Assembly (NCBI GenBank): GCA_964592375.1
Contig: CAZQDP010000002.1
Location: forward strand, 1 to 64,000
Length of the DNA: 64,000 bases
Direction of reading: 5' to 3'
DNA from: CAZQDP01 sp964592375
GTDB taxonomy: Bacteria; Bacillota; Clostridia; RUG12999
Below are positions 33,001 through 39,708 of the stretch, one piece after another. The notes under the pieces were generated by a model. That model saw nothing but the letters and a program-made list of their open reading frames with translations. It did not search any database and was not told the origin of the DNA. How positions within the stretch are numbered: the stretch's first letter is position 1; each line of letters starts with the position of its first letter. Both the position numbers and the translations under genes were made by a program.

Positions 33001-33678
33001 TAGCAAATAGGGTGCACCGGATTTGGGGAAATTCACATCAAATACATAATTGGGATATCTCGCTCTCATGGCTCTTTCGCCATTTTCCCACATGGTATAA
33101 AAACGAGTGCCCACAGGAATTTTTGCCTTCCATACTTTATCATTTTCCTTCTCCCAGCCGACAATCTTTTTGCCGCCCATAATGCGTGCCTTGTCAATGC
33201 CGTCTGCGCTACGCAAAATGACATGATAGCCATTGGTGCCGCTCATCTCGGAGGTAAGATCGATGGTTCTTTCGAGATAATAGTCACCTTCTTTCACATT
33301 AACAACGATATTGCCGGTCATATTTCCTGCAATTTTGCTAACCTGCGCGAGGGCTTTTTCAATGGTTTGAAAAGGAGACGATTCGCTTCCGTCCCCGCTG
33401 TCATTGCCGGTGGTGGATACAAAAAAGGCTTTCATGATCGGTGCGGCGGAATGAATTGGCTTTGCACCCACCTCATTATCCTGCACAGGAGGAACAGGCG
33501 AAGGCTGCTGTGCATCGGTAAGCTGCGCTACGATAGGAGAGTCCTTATCGGTTGCAGTTTGCATGGTGCCAACGGCGGAAATTGCGTCTTTTCCCCCCTT
33601 CAAAGTAGACATTTGCGCGGATTGTGCAAGGATGGATAGCATACAAAATACAAGCAGAAAGATGCAACATTTTTTCAT
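30052..33678 (-). CDS. Secreted right-handed beta-helix protein with copper-amine-oxidase-N and jelly-roll domains
   Basis: This 1208-residue exported protein has a signal peptide (MKKCCIFLLVFCMLSILAQSAQ). From about residue 85 (FFVSTTGNDSGDGS, then PFQTIEKALAQ) to 620 runs a parallel beta-helix of the pectate-lyase/polysaccharide-lyase type. At about 670-780 are two repeats of the copper amine oxidase N-terminal module (DRTLLPVRFIVEALG and GRTLLPLRALAESLG). The last 197 residues, from about 1011 (YENFDSYGE), form a concanavalin-like jelly-roll. A carbohydrate-active surface enzyme is inferred; the substrate is unknown. AAAGGAAA lies 7 bases before the ATG at 33678. It diverges from nagB. Confidence 0.82.
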   Translation of the reverse strand: MKKCCIFLLVFCMLSILAQSAQMSTLKGGKDAISAVGTMQTATDKDSPIVAQLTDAQQPSPVPPVQDNEVGAKPIHSAAPIMKAFFVSTTGNDSGDGSESSPFQTIEKALAQVSKIAGNMTGNIVVNVKEGDYYLERTIDLTSEMSGTNGYHVILRSADGIDKARIMGGKKIVGWEKENDKVWKAKIPVGTRFYTMWENGERAMRARYPNYVFDVNFPKSGAPYLLSASGTDTALVYKEGDLDPREWKDTSTASLIVWPWGKCDWNRWASPIQTIDSATRTITIQKGDGTLIDTNARYYVEGVYELLDAPGEFYMDVAGGTLYYIPRYGNPNEQDIVIPTLQKLVSIHGKSPAERTKNMVLDGLRFEYSDFIDQMFAWYGSPDSRKGMVDMTNTDNITVQNCHFRNSGLIGLFMLSANTNNTISGCWFEKIGVSGIILRSEAGEVLYQNLITNTRINDVGECSTDSAGVNMYNATRNMVSYCEIFNSPRYGLSYRGTTAQAGSGPSYGVARGNVTKYVKVYSTNQDSGDTGALHEAGITRDIPGVMTHVNYFEQILVDNIYAHPSMKDLGPNGIFLDYNTFKQQFKNVKISNVQGNYLGDYFRMNRSGLMVLENCSWMPGFDDRKMAYEKIGLSPSFPKEFDLVHNRLCNSLALFVDRNIALKAGSKVPIDPANPLVVPIVYQDRTLLPVRFIVEALGATVDWDEITRTVTVRYQGKTIQMQENSHVMKIDGKEKTIDVPVMIKEGRTLLPLRALAESLGKYVFWDDRGLILISANPFVADPEREADLVSQMVEKFSVDYQMQTAKVTPTEATALMGFLATGSAKEGLMLRENRYEFSSYIAVANHILTYKLKPHAPVTSVTLDDAMEVCIEKTSDHFLIYTQGNREKAIALPATFVANYLVGEGSLQKRGLLLGKPIKALQLYTKSSILEFGQIGTIEPSLLLEDGTRINLSQEGLRYTSSSAAVSVNSDNRICGVSEGESVIFGEVVVDGRTLTASLPVRSTRENPIVMYENFDSYGETDKINGWTITAPSAGGSYVKAKGKSLGVEDQALELYDNDPAVASTFVYSLSPLITEPVTIEADFKVDFPVDATAAGSVQVFYTRNSQNRYNLSIWANRNNICYMDGSITKDIAQTQSGKWYNFKIEANPQTLTSNVYIDGQLVLENASFRLWEDPSMNLKDMKDIFLGSSIAATNTKVYWDNIFVTKK

Positions 33679-33918
33679 CAAATTTTTTCCTTTCAAAGCG
33701 ATATTTTTAATGAAGTTATTCTCTTTATTATATCGCACAATGCCTGCCGGTTACTACTGCATTTATCACCAAAATTAATATTAGATTCTATGGAATATGC
33801 ACAATTGTATTTACTCTCATCGCAAATGATAAACGAAAAAGGAAATTTTAATCAAATAGGAAAAGAAAAGCCAAACAAAATACAAAATAATGATAAAGAC
33901 AGCAACCTAGAAAGTAGA

Positions 33919-33924
33919 TATAAT
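33919..33924 (+). promoter_or_regulatory. Possible -10 of the nagB promoter
   Basis: TATAAT lies 30 bases before the nagB start; no good -35 is present at the right distance. The opposite strand of the gap also has a TATAAT (33728-33733 region) for the beta-helix gene, again without a clear -35, so both may need activators. Confidence 0.35.
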
Positions 33925-33954
33925 AAATATTGAGATAGATGGGAGGAGTCAGAT

Positions 33955-34680
33955 TTGGAAAAAAATATTTTTGACAATTATGAGGCATTATCTGTATTTG
34001 CCGCCGAATTTATTGCAAAAGAGATACATCAAAAACGCGAATTTGTACTTGGACTGCCCACCGGCAGTACACCAATTGGCATGTACCATGCACTTTGTGA
34101 GCTACACCAGCTTGGGAAACTGGATTTTTCAAATGTAAAGGTCTTTAATTTAGATGAGTATATTGGCATTGACCGCTCACATCCTCAAAGCTATTATTCG
34201 TTTATGACTGAGCATTTGTACAGCCGAGTGAATTTGAAACCCGAAAATATTCATATACCCAGTGCCGAGGCTGGCGATCTTGCAGTGGAATGTGCACTAT
34301 ATGATAAAAAAATTGCCTGGGCAGGCGGAATTGATTTGATGGTATTAGGCGTTGGCGCCAACGGACACATTGGATTTAACGAGCCGGCGGATAAGCTGAT
34401 GAGCCCCACACATGTCGTGGAGCTTACTAGAAGAACCATTGAAGACAATGCAAGGTTTTTTGAAGATGTTTCCTGCGTACCCGTGAAAGCGTTGACCATG
34501 GGAGTAGGCTCCATTTTAAAGGCGAAAAAAATTCTGATGCTCATCAGCGGCAAGGCAAAGCAACAGGTCGCCCGGGAGCTTTTATCCGGATATATTACCA
34601 CCAAAAATCCGGCTACACTATTAATGCTCCATCCGGATGTCACCGTGATGATGGACAAAGATGCCGCCTGTGAGGACTAA
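33955..34680 (+). CDS. nagB: Glucosamine-6-phosphate deaminase
   Basis: NagB converts glucosamine-6-phosphate to fructose-6-phosphate and ammonia, feeding amino sugars into glycolysis and opposing GlmS. The 241-residue protein has LPTGSTPIGMY, FNLDEYIG and GVGANGHIGFNEP. The start is TTG at 33955 with GGAGGAG 6 bases upstream. nagA and an N-acetylglucosamine transporter are not adjacent. Downstream, AGCACTGCAGTGCT (34689-34706 region) is a perfect palindrome but lacks a T-run. Confidence 0.96.
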   Translation: MEKNIFDNYEALSVFAAEFIAKEIHQKREFVLGLPTGSTPIGMYHALCELHQLGKLDFSNVKVFNLDEYIGIDRSHPQSYYSFMTEHLYSRVNLKPENIHIPSAEAGDLAVECALYDKKIAWAGGIDLMVLGVGANGHIGFNEPADKLMSPTHVVELTRRTIEDNARFFEDVSCVPVKALTMGVGSILKAKKILMLISGKAKQQVARELLSGYITTKNPATLLMLHPDVTVMMDKDAACED

Positions 34681-34864
34681 GCAAGTCATAAGCACTGCAG
34701 TGCTGCGCTAAAAAAAACATCTTATAAACGAATACATTTGCAACTTGCAAGTTATCTTTTTTTGTCATCCATTTTCTTTCATGCCAAAAAAATTACCTTA
34801 TATTTGCACAAATGGAATAGGGGATAAGGATAGAATTTCTACATTTTAAGATAGGAATTTTACA

Positions 34865-34893
34865 TTGACTATTGGTGTAGCATATACTATAAT
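34865..34893 (+). promoter_or_regulatory. Promoter of the GH29 fucosidase gene
   Basis: TTGACT (34865-34870), 17 bases and TATAAT (34888-34893). A 12-bp palindrome AACTTGCAAGTT lies about 120 bases upstream, at 34742-34753. Confidence 0.82.
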
Positions 34894-34946
34894 AGCACTA
34901 GAATATACATTTTTCGCATGAATGAAAAATGGAATAGGATGTGTGT

Positions 34947-36626
34947 ATGATGAATAAACTCAAATGGTGGTTTGACAGCAAGCTGGGCATGTTTGTGCAT
35001 TTCGGTCTGTATTCTCTATTGGCAGGAGAATATAAGGGACGCAAGGCCCCCGGCATATCCGAGTGGATTATGAAGCGGCTTGAAATACCAAAGGATGAAT
35101 ATTTGCTTCTTGCCTCGCAGTTTAATCCGGTGAATTTTAGCGCCAAAACATGGGTTGATACTGCAAAAAAAATGGGTGCAAAATACATCACATTCACTGC
35201 AAAGCATCATGAAGGTTTTGCGCTTTACCATTCAAAGGTAAGTCCTTATAATGTAGTGGATATGACGCCTTATGGCAAAGATATTGTAAAAGAATTGGCA
35301 GACGAGTGCGCGATGCAGGGCATTGTGCTCTGTTTATATTATTCCCATGTGCAAGACTGGATTGAGGAAGGCGCCGTAGGAAATACATGGGATTTTTCGG
35401 GCGGCAGCTTTCGGGAATATCTTGATCGAAAGGTAAAACCACAGCTGAGCGAGCTACTCACACAATATGGGAAAATTGGAATGATATGGTTTGACACGCC
35501 TTATGATATTACGCCCGAGGAAAGTAGTGAGCTTGCAGAGTATGTGCGCTCCTTGCAAGAGGACTGTTTGGTCAGCACTCGTGTGGGCAATGGATTTGGA
35601 GACTTTGAGGGATATGGAGATAATCAAGTGCCCTCTGGCACGATGGATGGATTTTGGGAGAGTATTGGTACACTCAATAATTCATGGGGCTTTAAGACGG
35701 TAGATGATAACTGGAAATCTCCGGAAATCATTATTCGTCTGTTTAGTGATATTATCAGTAAGGGTGGTGTATATACCCTCAATATCGGCCCCAAGGGAGA
35801 TGGAAGTATTCCCACGCAAACGACAGATATTTTGTCCCAATTTGGAGACTTTGTCGCCAAAAATGGAGAAGCGTTTTATGGCTGTGAAAGAAATCCATAC
35901 CCCTTTGAATTTCCATGGGGCGGTATTACCACCAAAGCAGATACCATCTACCTGCATGTGTTTGAAAAGGACGGTAGCATTTCCTTGTCCGGCCTTTTGT
36001 GTGATGTAAAAAAAGTGTATGCACTTCAAGACCAAAAGCCTCTTCCCTTTGTGATGAGTGAAGGGCCTTTTGGTACCAAAACACTTACCGTCGATTTTAA
36101 AAGAGATCAAAAAGAGCCTATGTATATCATCGCCGTAGAGACGGATGGAATGAAAGTCAACAAGCAAATCATGCCACAGGACGGCGCTATTACGCTGGAT
36201 GCCCAAAGCGGCACGATTTTAGGAAGTGCAGATGCAAAGCTATCTGAAGTCAAAATTATTGAGAACTGGAAGACTACGGAGAATCGTGTGAGCTGGCAGT
36301 TTTATGCGCCAAAAGGAGAGGTGGACCTTACACTTGTCACCATCGTTGAAAGACCGCACGACTGGGCAGATGAACTGACGGGCAAGTGGGAGGGCGGCCA
36401 CAGAGTAGAGGTGGTATGCGAAAATCAGTCTGCCGAGTTCGACGTTGTGGAAGGGCACATTCAAAGCAATGCTCGCTCATTATATTTTAAGGATATGTAT
36501 TCACCCGGCTGCACAATCACGCTTGCGGAGGATGGCATACATACCATCGAACTTCGTGCAAAGAAAATTGTAACGGAACTGGGCTATGGTCTTAGACTGA
36601 AAAACTTGACGCTGAAAGCAAAATAG
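34947..36626 (+). CDS. GH29 family alpha-L-fucosidase (cytoplasmic)
   Basis: The 559-residue enzyme is a retaining alpha-L-fucosidase. It begins at WFDSKLGMFVHFGLYS, has the sugar-binding KHHEGF (87-91) and the nucleophile in MIWFDTP (Asp183). A beta-sandwich domain fills residues 340-559. There is no signal peptide, so it should act on imported fuco-oligosaccharides. The ATG at 34947 is 7 bases after AGGA. It has its own promoter and ends at a terminator that lies inside the opposite-strand FeoB-associated gene. Confidence 0.93.
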   Translation: MMNKLKWWFDSKLGMFVHFGLYSLLAGEYKGRKAPGISEWIMKRLEIPKDEYLLLASQFNPVNFSAKTWVDTAKKMGAKYITFTAKHHEGFALYHSKVSPYNVVDMTPYGKDIVKELADECAMQGIVLCLYYSHVQDWIEEGAVGNTWDFSGGSFREYLDRKVKPQLSELLTQYGKIGMIWFDTPYDITPEESSELAEYVRSLQEDCLVSTRVGNGFGDFEGYGDNQVPSGTMDGFWESIGTLNNSWGFKTVDDNWKSPEIIIRLFSDIISKGGVYTLNIGPKGDGSIPTQTTDILSQFGDFVAKNGEAFYGCERNPYPFEFPWGGITTKADTIYLHVFEKDGSISLSGLLCDVKKVYALQDQKPLPFVMSEGPFGTKTLTVDFKRDQKEPMYIIAVETDGMKVNKQIMPQDGAITLDAQSGTILGSADAKLSEVKIIENWKTTENRVSWQFYAPKGEVDLTLVTIVERPHDWADELTGKWEGGHRVEVVCENQSAEFDVVEGHIQSNARSLYFKDMYSPGCTITLAEDGIHTIELRAKKIVTELGYGLRLKNLTLKAK

Positions 36627-36708
36627 GCGATTGGCTTTTTGAAATCGTACAAATAGATGAAGGGTTTCATTGTTTTTTGATTTACTAAAACAAGCTTACC
36701 GCGGCATG

Positions 36709-36876
36709 CTATTTATCAACCTCTCTCTGATCTTCAGAGGGAGGTTTTTTGGCACAGGTTTTGCAGCAGCCACTACAGGAGCCGCAGCCTTCTCTTTTTG
36801 CGCTTTTTACAATATAGGTGATAATGGTAAATACGGAGAATATAACCAGCAAAATAAGCAAAATAATATAAATCAT
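36709..36876 (-). CDS. FeoB-associated Cys-rich membrane protein
   Basis: This 55-residue protein starts with a single membrane helix (MIYIILLILLVIFSVFTIITYIV), then a basic stretch and a cysteine cluster (CGSCSGCCKTC), and ends KPPSEDQREVDK. It matches the small FeoB-associated Cys-rich proteins that follow feoB in many Firmicutes; their exact role in Fe2+ uptake is not known. Its ATG overlaps the feoB stop (ATGA), and GGAAGG lies 8 bases upstream. The last 11 codons overlap a plus-strand terminator of the fucosidase gene. Confidence 0.88.
   Translation of the reverse strand: MIYIILLILLVIFSVFTIITYIVKSAKREGCGSCSGCCKTCAKKPPSEDQREVDK
36718..36750 (+). terminator. Terminator of the fucosidase gene, inside an antisense coding sequence
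   Basis: An 11-bp stem (36720-36730 with 36734-36744, one G-T pair) with a 3-base loop is followed by six T on the plus strand. It lies within the 3' end of the FeoB-associated gene read on the other strand. Confidence 0.85.
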
Positions 36877-38858
36877 AAAAACAACCTTCCGATTTGAAAT
36901 ACAAGCAAAGAGGCTAGGTATGCAACAAAAGTCTGATAAAGGGCAGTGCCAATGGCAAAGCGATAGCTACCCAGCTCTCTTTTAATGGTAGCAAAGGCGG
37001 CAATGCAAGGCATATATAGCAAAGAAAAGAGCATAAATGAAAATGCGGACAGGGGCGAAAAATTTGCAGCCAACGCAATTTCAAAATCCACGCCTCCATA
37101 GAGCACCGCCATGGAGGAAACCACAACCTCTTTGGCTACAATGCCGGCAATCAGTGCAACGGCGCTCTCCCACTGCCCAAAACCGAGTGGGGATAGAAGC
37201 GGAGCAACCAGCCTGCCAAGGTCTGCAATGATACTTTCTGCACTATTTTTCACGGGCACACCATGGATAGTAAAGTTTTGCAAAAGCCACAGCACAACGC
37301 TCATGGATAAAATAATCGTACCCGCCTTGATTAAAAAGCCATAGACCTTTTCCCATGCCTGCCTTGCGACACTTTGCAGGTGAGGCACACGATAAGGAGG
37401 AAGCTCTACCACAAAGGGAGAAAATACACCCTTAAACAAGGTGTTTTTTAGTAACAACCCACTGAGCACCGCTACCAAAAGACCAACGAAATATAGCGTA
37501 AAGATAATTATTCCCCGATGATTCTTGAAAAAGATACCTGTAAAGAGTACATAAATCGGCATTCTGGCACTGCAGGACATAAAGGGAGACAACATAATGG
37601 CCATTTGCCTGTCCTTTTCATTATCCAGTGTTCTTGCGGCCATCACCGCCGGAGTGGTACACCCAAACCCCATCAGCAAGGGGACAAATGCCTTGCCGGA
37701 CAAGCCAATTTTCTGAAGCAGCTTATCCAAAATAAAGGCCACGCGCGACATATATCCGCTGTCTTCAATCAGGCTCAGGAGCAGAAATAAAATGGCGATT
37801 TGAGGTAAAAAAGCAATAATTCCACCCACACCGCCAATCATCCCTTCCACCACAAGCCGAATAATCCAAGAAGGCGCCCCGGAGGATACCATAGCCCCAG
37901 CGATGCTATCTGAAAAAAAGCCCGACAAAAATCCATCAATACCATCTTGAAAAAAGCGCCCAAAAGGCCCGAAAGTTATCTGAAAAACCAGTAGCATAAT
38001 CCCTAAGAAGATGGGGATCGCCAAAAAGCGATTGGTCACAATCTTGTCAATTTTATCGGAGGTTTTGTGCATATTATGGTGTCTTTCCTGCAATAGGGTG
38101 GTCGCGAGCATATCCTCAATTAAAGTATACCGAGCATCCGCAATGTACGTATCCTCATCTTTGCTTGCGTGCGATTGAAGATAGATACTAATGAGCTCAT
38201 GAATTTTGCGCATGCTTTCCTCTGGAATATGACATCTTTCAATCACATCCTGGTCATTTTCAAGAATTTTCATCAAAACAAAGGGTGAATACTTTTGTTT
38301 TAGCTGGGATTGCACCGATTGCTTTAATATCTCCAGCGCTTGTGAATAAATGAGGGGGCGAGGAGGCACGGCAGAATGGACGAATTGGTGTAGCAGCGCA
38401 ATCACGGCATCAATATTGAGTTTCTTTTTGGCGGAGATGGGGATCACGGGCACACCTATTTTTTCACTCAGCGCAGTAAAATCTATTTTAATGCACAGAC
38501 GCTCCAATTCATCTACCATATTGATCACAACAACCATAGGAATTTGAAGCTCCAAGAGTTGAAGTGTTAAATACATATTGCGTTCAATGTTGGTGCCATC
38601 AATGATATTGATGATGAAATCCGGACGATCCTGCAAAATAAAATCTCGGGATACCTTCTCCTCTTGGGAGTATGGAGAGAGAGAATAAATGCCGGGAAGG
38701 TCCACCAGTTCTATATCTGTACCCAAAATCATTCCGCGTTTTTGATCCACCGTAATGCCGGGGAAATTAGCCACCTTTTGGTTGGAACCGGTGAGTATAT
38801 TAAATAAAAGAGTCTTGCCGCAGTTGGGATTGCCGGCCAGAGCAGCAATATGTGCCAT
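36873..38858 (-). CDS. feoB: Ferrous iron transport protein B
   Basis: FeoB is the inner-membrane Fe2+ transporter with an N-terminal G domain. The 661-residue protein has G1 GNPNCGKT, G3 DLPGIYSL and G4 NMVD, then gate-type membrane domains from about residue 280 with GFGCTTPAVMAAR and CSARMPIY. GGAGGG within the last feoA codons serves as its Shine-Dalgarno. The stop overlaps the start of the Cys-rich protein gene. The operon order is feoA-feoB-small protein. Confidence 0.97.
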   Translation of the reverse strand: MAHIAALAGNPNCGKTLLFNILTGSNQKVANFPGITVDQKRGMILGTDIELVDLPGIYSLSPYSQEEKVSRDFILQDRPDFIINIIDGTNIERNMYLTLQLLELQIPMVVVINMVDELERLCIKIDFTALSEKIGVPVIPISAKKKLNIDAVIALLHQFVHSAVPPRPLIYSQALEILKQSVQSQLKQKYSPFVLMKILENDQDVIERCHIPEESMRKIHELISIYLQSHASKDEDTYIADARYTLIEDMLATTLLQERHHNMHKTSDKIDKIVTNRFLAIPIFLGIMLLVFQITFGPFGRFFQDGIDGFLSGFFSDSIAGAMVSSGAPSWIIRLVVEGMIGGVGGIIAFLPQIAILFLLLSLIEDSGYMSRVAFILDKLLQKIGLSGKAFVPLLMGFGCTTPAVMAARTLDNEKDRQMAIMLSPFMSCSARMPIYVLFTGIFFKNHRGIIIFTLYFVGLLVAVLSGLLLKNTLFKGVFSPFVVELPPYRVPHLQSVARQAWEKVYGFLIKAGTIILSMSVVLWLLQNFTIHGVPVKNSAESIIADLGRLVAPLLSPLGFGQWESAVALIAGIVAKEVVVSSMAVLYGGVDFEIALAANFSPLSAFSFMLFSLLYMPCIAAFATIKRELGSYRFAIGTALYQTFVAYLASLLVFQIGRLFL

Positions 38859-38863
38859 AGATA

Positions 38864-39133
38864 CTATCCCTCCTTCATTTCGATGGTTTGCGCATCACTT
38901 TTTCGAAGGGAAAGCTCATACCCTCGCAGTGAGATTTCGATGGGATCGCCCAAGGGTGCAATGCGCCGCACCATAATTTTTGTGTCTGGAGTAATGCCCA
39001 TATCCGACAGCTTGTGCTTCAGATGATGCTCCCCCACAAGCCGTAGCACAATGCCGCTTTGGCCCGGATGAAACTGATTTAAGGTTTTCGTACCACTTTG
39101 CACTTTCCGTATCGGATGAATTTTGAAAAACAT
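38864..39133 (-). CDS. feoA: Ferrous iron transport protein A
   Basis: This 89-residue SH3-like protein helps FeoB. The FeoA core is seen in GIVLRLVGEHHLKHKLSDMGITPDTKIMVRRIAPLGDPIEISLRGYELSLRK. AAGGAGGG lies 4 bases before the ATG. It is the first gene of the feo operon, directly behind a promoter with an overlapping DtxR-like operator. Confidence 0.94.
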   Translation of the reverse strand: MFFKIHPIRKVQSGTKTLNQFHPGQSGIVLRLVGEHHLKHKLSDMGITPDTKIMVRRIAPLGDPIEISLRGYELSLRKSDAQTIEMKEG

Positions 39134-39150
39134 GGAACCCTCCTTGAAAT

Positions 39151-39166
39151 GTTAGCTTTAACTAAC
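39151..39166. promoter_or_regulatory. DtxR/IdeR-like operator of the feo operon
   Basis: GTTAGCTTTAACTAAC contains the TTAG-N6-CTAA core of DtxR/IdeR-type iron operators, although the N6 centre differs from the consensus. It lies 10-25 bases downstream of the -10, over the start of transcription, a typical repressor position. Confidence 0.55.
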
Positions 39167-39176
39167 TATTAATTTG

Positions 39177-39205
39177 ATGATATCACATTTCCATTGATTT
39201 GTCAA
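39177..39205 (-). promoter_or_regulatory. Promoter of the feo operon
   Basis: On the minus strand TTGACA (39200-39205), 17 bases and TATCAT (39177-39182). The 270 bases between here and the gltB promoter (39206-39474) hold no feature I can support. Confidence 0.82.
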
Positions 39206-39474
39206 TACAAAATTCAATTAATTCCTTCGAAAACCGCTACAAACTAAAACGCATGATCCACCGGAAATGAGAAAATGCGTAAGCATTGTCACGATATTAT
39301 CTTTAAAATAATACAATAAAAGAACGCACAAAAAAAACACCATAGCGACCTGTAAAATGGACTGCAATGATAGAGAAAGTGGTCAAATTATATAAAAAAA
39401 AGATTTTCAAGGAATGAATTATTGTATGGATAGAAGATAATGATAGATAAAATAACAATATTTCATAGAATGCC

Positions 39475-39504
39475 TTGACAAATATACGATTGTCGAATTA
39501 TAAT
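39475..39504 (+). promoter_or_regulatory. Promoter of gltBD
   Basis: TTGACA (39475-39480), 18 bases and TATAAT (39499-39504). The predicted start near 39511 leaves a leader of about 198 bases. Confidence 0.82.
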
Positions 39505-39510
39505 GTATAA

Positions 39511-39708
39511 GAAAGGTTATACCTTTTTTTCATTAAGTTTTACATAACAATGAAGTTCATGTAAAATTTCATATAGCAAACGCTATTATTAGTCGTCTTT
39601 TTAAAAAGAGTTCAAGAGAAGAATAGAAATTTACGAAACAAAGATGTTTTACTGTAAAGTTTCTAAAATAAAAACATGTCACGATGTTTTTAGAAAGGTT
39701 GTAGTAAA
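39511..39708 (+). promoter_or_regulatory. Multi-hairpin leader of gltB
   Basis: At least five hairpins follow one another: AAAGGT-TAT-ACCTTT with a T-run (39512-39530); TTTTACAT with ATGTAAAA (39538-39545 and 39559-39566); ATAGC-aaac-GCTAT (39573-39586); TCTTTTTAAAAAGA (39596-39609); and TTTCTA/TAGAAA plus AAAACAT/ATGTTTT (39660-39696), whose 3' arm runs into the Shine-Dalgarno AGAAAGG. No known glutamine or other riboswitch motif was recognised. Confidence 0.45.

Noticed and set aside
34689..34706. AGCACTGCAGTGCT palindrome after nagB as a terminator
   Set aside because: No T-run follows on the plus strand; it has A after it, so termination of nagB is not supported.
36670..36897. A 75-codon plus-strand reading frame opposite the end of feoB
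   Set aside because: No Shine-Dalgarno, and the opposite strand encodes a recognisable FeoB-associated Cys-rich protein with a good ribosome site. The plus strand carries a terminator here.
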